Part shown: positions 7,759 through 13,835 of the stretch, in pieces | How the letters are laid out: the number at the start of each line of letters is the position of its first letter | How positions within the stretch are numbered: position 1 is the first letter of the stretch | Virus record (IMG/VR): IMGVR_UViG_3300028025_003286 | Span: 1-23,655 of that record | Length of the DNA: 23,655 bases | Direction: 5' to 3' (one strand) | Source of the DNA: a virus | Translations under genes and position numbers: made by a program | Notes under the pieces: model-generated | Databases searched by the model: none | What the model was told of the DNA's origin: nothing | What the model saw: the letters and a program-made list of their open reading frames with translations, nothing else

Positions 7759-8561
7759 TGGCGGATACTATTCTTTCAGTAGCATACGACATGATTAAGC
7801 CTCATCTAAAACCTGAGCACGACAAATGGGTGCTAAACAATGGTGGTTCACCTGAGGCTATTGCTCTGGGTAACCAGGCACATAACGCTGCTCATGGTGA
7901 CTCTGAAGTTATTGCTGCAAAAAACCTTTCAAATGCTGCTTTGGATAAGGTAAGCAAAATTAGGGAAACTGCACCTAATAGCCCAGAACATGAGGCTGCG
8001 ATTGACGCTTATCAACCTCTTAATGATGCCCATGGGAAGTTGTATGCAAAGAAGTTTGCCGAACATTTAGGCAATCTAATTGACCAGCATATTGCCACCG
8101 CTCCACAACGTGAAGCACAAGAACGTGTTGCTAAAGCAACTGAAGAAGGCAAGAATCAGCCTATCGTTAAAAAGCCTAACGGTAAATTTGTTGCGGGATG
8201 TTTGAAGTGCCAAGGGTCTGGTGTAATCCCTCGTTTTGGAAATACCGCTGATGGTATGTGCTTTGACTGTAAAGGCGTTGGCTTTAGTAACAAAAGTCAG
8301 GAACATGACTCTGCTGAAGAACTCCGTAAACTGATGGTGGACACTAGAGTTGCTCGTGCCCAAGGTATGCCTGTTAGAAACACCACTTCTACACCAGCGG
8401 TTGCTGCTCCTGCACCTTCAGAGAGACCTAAAGGCTTTACAAACAAGTTCCCAGGAACCTGTGTTGGATGTGGTACTCGTGTAGGTAAAGGCGAGGGTAT
8501 GACCTCTAAAGGTCCTTCCGACAATTGGGAAGTTAGATGTGTGGGGTGCCACCATGGCTAA
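7758..8561 (+). CDS. Protein with DnaJ-type zinc finger and second zinc ribbon
   Basis: 267 residues, the only mid-size protein in the small-gene chain. Residues 1-130 are mostly helical and Ala/His-rich (ALGNQAHNAAHGD; ALDKVSKIRE) with no recognised family. Residues 148-175 contain CLKCQGSG and CFDCKGVGF (Cys148, 151, 168, 171), the CxxCxGxG pair of DnaJ-type zinc fingers. A Pro/Ala linker (about 208-225) leads to a second four-Cys site, CVGC and CVGCHHG (Cys235, 238, 261, 264). There is no J-domain HPD motif, so it is not a DnaJ co-chaperone in full. Roles in protein or nucleic-acid binding are possible. The stop overlaps the next start by 8 nt. Confidence 0.75.
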   Translation: MADTILSVAYDMIKPHLKPEHDKWVLNNGGSPEAIALGNQAHNAAHGDSEVIAAKNLSNAALDKVSKIRETAPNSPEHEAAIDAYQPLNDAHGKLYAKKFAEHLGNLIDQHIATAPQREAQERVAKATEEGKNQPIVKKPNGKFVAGCLKCQGSGVIPRFGNTADGMCFDCKGVGFSNKSQEHDSAEELRKLMVDTRVARAQGMPVRNTTSTPAVAAPAPSERPKGFTNKFPGTCVGCGTRVGKGEGMTSKGPSDNWEVRCVGCHHG

Positions 8562-8859
8562 GAAACTTAAACCAACTAATGCTGTTAAAGGTGCTGCTAC
8601 TGAATACGCTAGAAGAGCAGTTACAAACCGTAGCAGCCAGAAGAAACTTCTAAAAGATACCTCAGAACTACCTGCATTACGTCAGTTGAAAATTGACGCA
8701 GCAGAGCAGGACATTAACGCTGCCCGTAATGCCGTAAAGAGTTCTGTGCAGTTTGCTTCTAGGGCAGGGGCTAGTACCCCACAGATTGGTGTCGCTTATT
8801 ACAAGGGGGCTATCAAAGGTGCGGTTAAGGGTGCTGTCCAGAACATAAGAGGTAAATAA
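8554..8859 (+). CDS. Basic helical small protein, unknown function
   Basis: 101 residues from the ATG at 8554. I chose this over the ATG at 8539 because MAKKLK matches the M-A-K starts of its neighbours and gives the same ATGGCTAA 8-nt overlap with the upstream stop that is seen at two other junctions in the window. The sequence is basic and mostly helix-forming (ALRQLKIDAAEQDINAARNAV; YYKGAIKGAVKGAVQNIRGK). The C-terminal G-A-x-K-G-A-V-K-G-A-V stretch could be an amphipathic helix. No family is recognised. Confidence 0.7.
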   Translation: MAKKLKPTNAVKGAATEYARRAVTNRSSQKKLLKDTSELPALRQLKIDAAEQDINAARNAVKSSVQFASRAGASTPQIGVAYYKGAIKGAVKGAVQNIRGK

Positions 8860-9083
8860 TGGCTAAAGTACGCACTAAAGATGGTGTTGGTCACGTTGTG
8901 ACTAAGAAGAAGTCTGACAAAGGTATCGGTAAAAAAGGCGATGTTATTGTTGACCATACAGCCACTAAAAAGGGTAAGTACGATAAAATGAACTTAACCA
9001 AAGTCGCTGGTTCTAAGACTGTTAAAGACGGTGTTAAAGCAACTCGTAAGTGGCATAAAGATAACCCACAGAAGAAGAAGTAA
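8859..9083 (+). CDS. Lysine-rich small protein, unknown function
   Basis: 74 residues, 21 of them Lys. Start and stop both lie in TAATG overlaps. It contains short strand-like pieces (GHVVTKKK, GDVIVDHTATKKG) and a helix near the end (VKDGVKATRKWHKDN), and finishes in a run of lysines. No known family is recognised. Composition suggests nucleic-acid contact, but this is inference only. Confidence 0.7.
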   Translation: MAKVRTKDGVGHVVTKKKSDKGIGKKGDVIVDHTATKKGKYDKMNLTKVAGSKTVKDGVKATRKWHKDNPQKKK

Positions 9084-9247
9084 TGGCTAAAGAAAAGAAG
9101 GTCTGGGAGAAGCCAGACCCAACTAAGAAAGACAAACCTCTATCTAAGAGTCAGAAGTCTTCTGCTAAGGCTCGTGCTAAGGCTGCTGGTCGCCCATACC
9201 CTAATCTAGTGGATAACATGGCAGCGGCTAAAAAGAAAAAGAAGTAA
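9083..9247 (+). CDS. 54-aa lysine-rich protein with GRPYPNLVDNMAA motif
   Basis: A short ORF of 54 residues, start and stop in TAATG overlaps. It begins MAKEKKVWEKPDP, has an alanine/lysine helix (SKSQKSSAKARAKAAGR) and the motif RPYPNLVDNMAA, then five lysines. The A-K-A-A-G-R-P-Y-P-N-L-V-D-N-M-A-A core is, as I recall, repeated in small proteins of environmental and actinobacterial phages; its function is unknown. About 30% of residues are Lys. Confidence 0.75.
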   Translation: MAKEKKVWEKPDPTKKDKPLSKSQKSSAKARAKAAGRPYPNLVDNMAAAKKKKK

Positions 9248-9537
9248 TGGCTGAGACTAAGAAGTTTGGTCCATACAAAGGCTCTAAAGCCAATGGTGGT
9301 AGACCTATCTATGTCTATAAGACTAAGCAAGCCGATGGTACTTGGAAAACTACAAGTAAAAATAAGGCTAGGGCTGACTATGAGTCTAAAAATGGTAAAC
9401 TGAGTAAAGATACAGATGTCGACCACAAGAACAATAAGGGTCGTTCAGGTGATGACCGTATGTCTAACCTGAAGGCAATGAAGCATAAAGATAACGTCGC
9501 TAAAGAAAATAAGCGTAGAGCAGGAAAGAAGAAATAA
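9247..9537 (+). CDS. HNH-like small protein
   Basis: 96 residues, start in a TAATG overlap. Residues 9-47 form a probable beta-hairpin domain (YKGSKANGGRPIYVYKTK, GTWKTTSKNKARADYE). Residues 57-84 resemble an HNH nuclease core: DVDHKNN with His60, then SNLKAM with Asn74, then HKDNVAKEN with His80 and Asn83. This order (D-H, then N-L, then N) is that of HNH endonucleases in which the third position is Asn. No CxxC zinc pairs are seen. The protein is small and basic, ending RRAGKKK. It may nick or bind DNA, or may be a degenerate relative. The next gene starts directly after its stop. Confidence 0.65.
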   Translation: MAETKKFGPYKGSKANGGRPIYVYKTKQADGTWKTTSKNKARADYESKNGKLSKDTDVDHKNNKGRSGDDRMSNLKAMKHKDNVAKENKRRAGKKK

Positions 9538-9795
9538 ATGGCTGCAAATCCAAAACCAACTCGTAAGACTGTAAAGACTACCTCGGCTAGAACCCCAGGA
9601 GGCACTAAGGTCGCTATCCAGACCGTTAAAGGTAAGGGTACTAGTTACAACAGAAACAGCAAACCTGGGTACGACAAGGCAGGTAACCAGACTGGTGAAG
9701 TGCTTTCAATCCGTGGTGCTGACATGAAGTCAACCAAGAAGGCTGTAAGAACTGGCCGTGCAGCAGGTATTGACCTTCCTAAGAAGAAGAAGTAA
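9538..9795 (+). CDS. Basic small protein, unknown function
   Basis: 85 residues, with an ATG immediately after the upstream TAA. Thr/Lys-rich N-terminus (KPTRKTVKTTSARTPGG), a short strand KVAIQTVKG, a Gly/Asn-rich loop with YNRNSKPGYDKAGNQTG, then a helical end (KSTKKAVRTGRAAGIDLP) and four lysines. It has the same style as its neighbours and no recognised family. The stop overlaps the next start as TAATG. Confidence 0.7.
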   Translation: MAANPKPTRKTVKTTSARTPGGTKVAIQTVKGKGTSYNRNSKPGYDKAGNQTGEVLSIRGADMKSTKKAVRTGRAAGIDLPKKKK

Positions 9796-9932
9796 TGGCT
9801 GTCAAGAAGCCTTGTGGCTGTGGCACATGCCCAGCATGTAAGACAAAGAAGAACCCTAACATGAAGCGTGACCAGAGTATTTCTGCCCGTAAGAAGAACT
9901 CTTTGGGCAAGATGCGTGGAGGCAAGAAGTAA
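9795..9932 (+). CDS. 45-aa Cys-cluster mini-protein
   Basis: A short ORF of 45 residues bounded by TAATG overlaps on both sides. Four cysteines are packed at residues 7-15 (CGCGTCPAC: Cys7, 9, 12, 15), followed by a basic tail with RDQSISARKKN and GKMRGGKK. The tight C-x-C-x-x-C-x-x-C spacing suggests a metal-binding knuckle. The same C-G-C-G-x-C core returns at the end of the next gene. No known family is recognised. It may bind nucleic acid or a host protein. Confidence 0.7.
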   Translation: MAVKKPCGCGTCPACKTKKNPNMKRDQSISARKKNSLGKMRGGKK

Positions 9933-10114
9933 TGCCTACTTGTGAAGTCTGCTCTACTGAAGAAAACATTGTTTACTCTGGCATAGACGCACTACTACTT
10001 GGCATCGACGGTGCTGAGACTGAAAGAATTTGCTACGATTGTGCAAATAAGCGAGTTCCTACAAACTGTGGTTGCGGTAACTGTGACTGCAAGAAAGAAG
10101 AAAACAATGGCTAA
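9932..10114 (+). CDS. Zinc-ribbon-like mini-protein with second Cys cluster
   Basis: 60 residues, unusually acidic for this cluster. A first pair CEVC (Cys4, Cys7) and a second CYDC with KR following (ICYDCANKR) give a plausible four-Cys zinc ribbon with a hydrophobic loop between them (GIDALLLGIDG). Residues 46-53 (CGCGNCDC) form a second cluster very like that of the preceding protein. The start is in a TAATG overlap, and the stop overlaps the next start by 8 nt (ATGGCTAA). Function unknown. Confidence 0.7.
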   Translation: MPTCEVCSTEENIVYSGIDALLLGIDGAETERICYDCANKRVPTNCGCGNCDCKKEENNG

Positions 10115-10301
10115 GAAACCATACATCGGCTCAAAGGCTGACGAAAAGCAAGACAAGAAAACCATGAAGGGTATGACCCCTGCACAGAAGGCTAAGTTCA
10201 AGAAGGAAGACGCCAAGATGGACAAGGACAAGACCTTGACCAAGAAGGCTGACACCAAGAAGGACAACGCTCTCGCCAAGAAGATTAAAGGCAAGAAGTA
10301 G
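10107..10301 (+). CDS. Very lysine-rich small protein, last of the chain
   Basis: 64 residues from the ATG at 10107, 23 of them Lys (about 36%). I chose this start rather than the upstream GTG at 9999 because MAKK matches neighbouring starts and gives the recurrent ATGGCTAA overlap. It contains KGMTPAQKAKFKKEDAKMDKD and ends KKIKGKK. It is probably helical and disordered in isolation. The composition resembles histone-like or DNA-condensing tails, but this is inference. It is followed 20 nt later by an intrinsic terminator. Confidence 0.75.
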   Translation: MAKKPYIGSKADEKQDKKTMKGMTPAQKAKFKKEDAKMDKDKTLTKKADTKKDNALAKKIKGKK

Positions 10302-10321
10302 TCCCAACACAAACAAAGTTT

Positions 10322-10348
10322 ACCCTGCCAAAAGCAGGGTTTTCTTTT
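10322..10348 (+). terminator. Intrinsic terminator after the small-gene chain
   Basis: Stem CCCTGC (10323-10328) and GCAGGG (10334-10339) with loop CAAAA, one further A-T pair, then a T-rich tract TTTTCTTTT. It separates the fibre and small-gene block from the neck and tail block, so the two are probably separate transcription units, or there is partial read-through. Confidence 0.85.
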
Positions 10349-10360
10349 ATCCTTAGAGGG

Positions 10361-10382
10361 TAGGTATCCGTGCGGGTACCTA
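10361..10382 (+). promoter_or_regulatory. 10-bp inverted repeat upstream of the neck/tail block
   Basis: TAGGTATCCG (10361-10370) and CGGGTACCTA (10373-10382) are complementary except for one T-G wobble, around a TG centre. As RNA it would form a strong hairpin with a GTGC tetraloop. As DNA it is a near-perfect palindrome of operator size. No T-run follows. It could be an operator, an RNA-processing site or an mRNA-stabilising 5' hairpin. I see no clear -10/-35 promoter nearby. Confidence 0.55.
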
Positions 10383-10402
10383 TCTACTAACGTAGCCCTG
10401 CA

Positions 10403-10415
10403 CCTTTAATAAAGG
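10403..10415 (+). promoter_or_regulatory. Shine-Dalgarno contained in a small hairpin
   Basis: CCTTT (10403-10407) can pair with AAAGG (10411-10415) across an AAT loop. AAAGG is the ribosome binding site for the ATG at 10424. Pairing would partly hide it. The stem is short, so any effect is modest. Confidence 0.4.
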
Positions 10416-10423
10416 ATTTTGCG

Positions 10424-10612
10424 ATGTCATCTAAGGACTGGAAACCTTGGTGGGAACGTGTTGCTGACATACCCAACCCTCAAGAACAACAAGAGTTCAT
10501 CAGAGGAGTCGGGGGAGCACGTAAGCCTACCTTCGGTCAAACTATCTTATTATCTGTGATTGCTGGTTACGTTGGCGGTAAAGTTGCCCAACGTACAGGC
10601 GATGACGAGTGA
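10424..10612 (+). CDS. Small protein with hydrophobic segment, first gene of the neck/tail block
   Basis: 62 residues, with AAAGGA before the ATG. It starts with a polar, Trp-rich head (KDWKPWWERVADIPNPQEQQEF) and has a glycine-rich hydrophobic stretch of about 16 residues (TILLSVIAGYVGGKVA), then ends RTGDDE. This could be one short membrane segment or a buried helix. No family is recognised. The next gene begins with GTG overlapping the TGA stop (GTGA), so the two are coupled. Confidence 0.65.
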   Translation: MSSKDWKPWWERVADIPNPQEQQEFIRGVGGARKPTFGQTILLSVIAGYVGGKVAQRTGDDE

Positions 10613-10920
10613 AGAAGTTACTAGAAGCAACGCAAAAAGCAACGCAGGATACTGCACGCTATATGACGGCACAGTTGCGTAAGCAAGCCGTCCACAGTGG
10701 CTGGGACCCTGAAGTGGCCAGCACTTTGAACGTCACCCATGAGAACGGCAAGTTCACTGCACAGGCTCACCCAGATTACGCTGACCGTGCTTTTGTTCAC
10801 GAGTACGGCGATGAGAACGTTAAGCCTACCGCCACCATCCGCAAATTTTTAAATGACCCTAAGCACGTTAATGATGCTTTTATGGTTACCCTAAACAACC
10901 GTTGGAAGGAGACTAAATGA
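10609..10920 (+). CDS. HK97-gp10-like neck or tail-completion protein
   Basis: 103 residues from a GTG that overlaps the upstream TGA. It has an N-terminal helix (LEATQKATQDTARYMTAQLRKQAV), a GWDPEVASTLNVTHENGKFTAQ hairpin, then ADRAFVHEYGDENVKPTATIRKFLND. The F-x-x-E-Y-G, then P-T-A-x-x-R-x-F pattern is that of HK97 gp10-type proteins, which sit at the head-tail joint and help complete the tail. Its place just before a tail-terminator-like gene and the sheath fits. The stop overlaps the next start as ATGA. The family call is by motif. Confidence 0.65.
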   Translation: MKKLLEATQKATQDTARYMTAQLRKQAVHSGWDPEVASTLNVTHENGKFTAQAHPDYADRAFVHEYGDENVKPTATIRKFLNDPKHVNDAFMVTLNNRWKETK

Positions 10921-11519
10921 CTTTCCTTTTATCTGAAGATGATGCTTTACGTAAGCAAATTCAAGGTATAACTGTGCATGACCAGCGTGCTACTGGGGAT
11001 GACACTCCACGCCAAGTTGGTGTGTTCTTTGGTCAACCTGACCAGGAATTGCGTGCACAGGTTTACCCTTACATAACTATTGACATGATTGATATTCAGC
11101 GTGATACTGAGCGTGAAATGCGTGGCCGTATTACAGGCACTGTAGAGCAGTTTGGCTATTTGGGCCCTACTGAGACTAGTGACTTAGGTTGGGACATTGA
11201 CCTACCTATCCCAGTCAACATTGACTATCAAATAACTACTTATGCACGCCAACCTAGACATGACCGTGAGTTGCTGTCTCAACTGCTGCATGAAAAACTT
11301 CCTTTACGTTTCGGTCAATTAACTCTAGATGACAATACTGTTCGTCGTTTAGAGGTACTTGACGTAGCGAAAAGGGATAGTGTTGAACAAGCAAAACGTT
11401 TGTTTATCAATGCTGTAACTGTACGAGTCACTAGTGAAATCGTGCAGGAAGCATACCGCCAATACTACACGGTAGAAGAAGTCGTACTTACCCCCGTCGA
11501 ACTAATAAATCGCCACTAA
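10917..11519 (+). CDS. Putative tail terminator or neck protein
   Basis: 200 residues, start in an ATGA overlap. It combines strand-rich segments (RAQVYPYITIDMIDIQRDTEREMRG; VNIDYQITTYARQPRHDRELLSQLLHEKLP) and a late strand pair (RRLEVLDVAKRD; INAVTVRVTSEI). The Y-P-Y-I-T-I and Y-Q-I-T-T-Y-A-R, then L-L-x-x-L pattern is common in phage proteins that cap the tail tube. Position immediately before the sheath gene supports this. Identification is by context and fold-like pattern, not a diagnostic motif. Confidence 0.55.
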   Translation: MTFLLSEDDALRKQIQGITVHDQRATGDDTPRQVGVFFGQPDQELRAQVYPYITIDMIDIQRDTEREMRGRITGTVEQFGYLGPTETSDLGWDIDLPIPVNIDYQITTYARQPRHDRELLSQLLHEKLPLRFGQLTLDDNTVRRLEVLDVAKRDSVEQAKRLFINAVTVRVTSEIVQEAYRQYYTVEEVVLTPVELINRH

Positions 11520-11553
11520 TCGGAATTTTCCCAATTAACCCTAAGGAGATACA

Positions 11554-13134
11554 ATGACCTATGGTCGTCCTGGAGTCTATGTAAACGAGACTCTAATCCC
11601 TGCACCTATTGAAGCATCTGGTTCGGCTGACGCCGCTGGTGCTATTGTCGGTGCTTTCCCACAAGGTCCATCCACAGTAACTCTTGTTACTTCTTGGTTT
11701 GACTTCACACAGCAGTTCGGTGGCTACAACGCTTCATACCCAGCAACAATTGGTGTAAACCAGTTCTTTGCTAACGGTGGTTCAGAGTTGTATGTTCGCC
11801 GTGTGCTTGGTTCTGGTGCAGCCGTTGCATCTGTAACTATCCCTAAGTCTGGCGGTAACCTTGGAACTGCTTCGTCAAAAAACAAGGGTGCAGATAGCAA
11901 CAACTTCCGTATCCAGATTACTGGCACTTCAGTAGCAAACTATTACAACTTAACTGTTTTGAAGGAAGTAGCGTCTACCTACCTAGGCACCAACAACGCT
12001 GACGGAAATAACGATGTTATTGTTGAGCAGTTTACTAACGTAGTATTCAACAGTGCTACTTCTGCTGACTACGCTCAGACTGTAGTTAACGCTACTTCAA
12101 AGTACATTACTTTGGCATTGTCTTCTACAGGTACTCCAACCACTCAGGAAATTACTGCTGTTCTACCATTGACTGGTGGTGCTGATGGTTCTGCCCCTGT
12201 AGTTGGTGATTACACTGGAGTTTTTGCTACCGATGGTTCTTCAGAGTTTGACGCTATCGACCGCCCATTGGTTGTCTTCGCACCAAACATCCATGAGAAG
12301 TTTGTTGTAGACGGAAACGCTTCTGCAGACGCTCACTTGGCTTCAGTTCATGACGCACTAATTGCGTGGGCTAACTCAGGTAGCGGTTTTGCAATCATTG
12401 ACACCGCACCAAGCCTAACTGTCCCACAGGCTATTGCATACATCACTGCTCGTACCGCCTCATCTCGTGCCGCTGGTTACTACCCTCACTACTACGTTCA
12501 GGACCCTATTGCTCGCAGTGCCCAGGCACTTCGCAAGACTGCCCCTGCAGGTGCTATTGCTGGTATCTACTTGTCAACTGACAAGACTTACGGCCCATTC
12601 AAATCTCCAGCAGGTGTTTCCGCAAACATTCGTACCGCAGTTTCTTTGGAACGTGCCTTTACTCCAGCAGACCTAGACTCACTAAACACTGGTACTTACG
12701 TATCTGGTGGTAGCACTGTCTATGGTGATGCTGTGAACGCTATCCGCAACCTTCCAGGTGCTGGTGTAGTTGTTATGGGTGCACGTACTCTTCTACAAGA
12801 TGGTACTGCAAACAAGTATGTGAGCACTCGTCGTTCTTTGATTTACATTACAAAGCAACTACAGAACCTTACACAGTTCGCTGTATTCAACAACAACAAC
12901 GCAAAGTTGTGGTCTCAACTTCGTACTGTAGTCGGGGTGTTCCTAAACGAATACCGTAACCAAGGTGGACTGCGTGGAAACTCACCTGCCGAGGCTTACT
13001 ACGTAAAGATAGACAGCCAAATCAATACTCCAGAGTCTATTGCTCAGGGTGTAGTAAACATTCAGGTTGGTGTTGCTCTTGAGTACCCTGCTGAATTTGT
13101 AGTTATCAACCTAAGCCAGATTACTGGCAACTAG
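11554..13134 (+). CDS. Contractile tail sheath protein
   Basis: 526 residues, with a strong AAGGAG 5 nt before the ATG. The N-terminus YGRPGVYVNETLIPAPI and the segment DFTQQFGGY, then QFFANGGSELYVRRV are typical of contractile sheath proteins. The C-terminal domain carries the usual late pattern: LIYITKQLQNLTQFAVFNNNNAKLWSQLR, FLNEYRNQGGLRG, AYYVKID and the closing strands VVNIQVGVALEYPAEFVVINLSQ. Sheath subunits form the outer cylinder that contracts to drive the tube into the host. The intergenic gap and strong ribosome site fit high expression. This gene alone makes the phage a myovirus. Confidence 0.95.
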   Translation: MTYGRPGVYVNETLIPAPIEASGSADAAGAIVGAFPQGPSTVTLVTSWFDFTQQFGGYNASYPATIGVNQFFANGGSELYVRRVLGSGAAVASVTIPKSGGNLGTASSKNKGADSNNFRIQITGTSVANYYNLTVLKEVASTYLGTNNADGNNDVIVEQFTNVVFNSATSADYAQTVVNATSKYITLALSSTGTPTTQEITAVLPLTGGADGSAPVVGDYTGVFATDGSSEFDAIDRPLVVFAPNIHEKFVVDGNASADAHLASVHDALIAWANSGSGFAIIDTAPSLTVPQAIAYITARTASSRAAGYYPHYYVQDPIARSAQALRKTAPAGAIAGIYLSTDKTYGPFKSPAGVSANIRTAVSLERAFTPADLDSLNTGTYVSGGSTVYGDAVNAIRNLPGAGVVVMGARTLLQDGTANKYVSTRRSLIYITKQLQNLTQFAVFNNNNAKLWSQLRTVVGVFLNEYRNQGGLRGNSPAEAYYVKIDSQINTPESIAQGVVNIQVGVALEYPAEFVVINLSQITGN

Positions 13135-13151
13135 CCTTAAAGGAGAAAACA

Positions 13152-13808
13152 ATGGCTACTATATTAAACAACCGCTCTAACATTGCAACTGACCCGATTA
13201 GAAACTTTAGGTTTCTAGTCACTTTCAAACCACACGTTACAACAGGTGGTAACACAGGTGCTAACGCCACAAACCCTTGGTCTCAGGCAGTTGCATCAAT
13301 TCCATTTGGGTTTACTTCGGTATCAGGTATGGCTGTGTCTACTGACTCAATCCCTTACCGTGAAGGTGGTTACAACACCACTGTTCACCAGATTCCAGGC
13401 CAAACTGCATTTGCTCCACTAACAATGCAGCGTGGTGTGCTTCTAGGTACAGACGAAAACTGGAAGTGGATGAAGCAACTGTTCCAAACAGTTCAAGGAA
13501 CTGTTACACGTACTGCGGCTTCAGACTTCCGTGTTGACATTGACATCGATGTTTTAAGTCATCCACTAGCGTCTACCGCAACAGCAGGAAACTCTGCGAG
13601 TACCTACAACGACCACGTTTCAATGCGTTTCAAGGTGTACAACGCTTGGATTACCTCACTAGCATACTCAGACCTAAACGCAGGTGACAACGCAATCTTG
13701 GTTGAGCAGATGTCTCTGACTCACGAAGGATTCGAAGTTATCTGGGGTAAGGACCTAACTGACGCTGGTTCAGCAGCAGTACGTGAATCTGAGTACGAAG
13801 CATACTAA
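13152..13808 (+). CDS. Tail tube protein (T4 gp19 type)
   Basis: 218 residues, with AAAGGAGAA just upstream. It contains the gp19-family pattern: DPIRNFRFLVTF at the N-terminus, FTSVSGMAVSTDSIPYREGGYN, then TMQRGVLLGTDENWKWM and late YNAWITSLAYSDLNAGDNAILVEQMSLTHEGFEVI. The subunit forms hexameric rings stacked inside the sheath. It is somewhat longer than T4 gp19, with an inserted Gly/Thr/Asn-rich loop after residue 30 (TTGGNTGANATN). It follows the sheath gene by 17 nt, the usual order. Confidence 0.93.
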   Translation: MATILNNRSNIATDPIRNFRFLVTFKPHVTTGGNTGANATNPWSQAVASIPFGFTSVSGMAVSTDSIPYREGGYNTTVHQIPGQTAFAPLTMQRGVLLGTDENWKWMKQLFQTVQGTVTRTAASDFRVDIDIDVLSHPLASTATAGNSASTYNDHVSMRFKVYNAWITSLAYSDLNAGDNAILVEQMSLTHEGFEVIWGKDLTDAGSAAVRESEYEAY

Positions 13809-13835
13809 ACCAACTAATTAAACAAGGAGAATAAC

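Noticed and set aside
8539-8553. Earlier ATG for the 101-aa basic protein
   Set aside because: The later ATG gives the MAKK start shared by neighbours and the recurring 8-nt overlap; the earlier one adds MWGAT with no ribosome site.
9999-10106. Extended N-terminus for the last lysine-rich gene
   Set aside because: The added 36 residues would overlap the zinc-ribbon gene in another frame and do not resemble the basic remainder; ATG 10107 fits the local junction pattern.
9995-10316. Hydrophobic minus-strand ORFs resembling membrane proteins
   Set aside because: They are opposite Lys-rich coding (AAG read as CTT), which always produces Leu/Phe-rich reverse translations; no independent support.
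11520-11553. GGAATTTTCC hairpin before the sheath gene as a terminator
   Set aside because: The stem is only three or four pairs and no T-run follows; it is directly followed by the strong sheath ribosome site.
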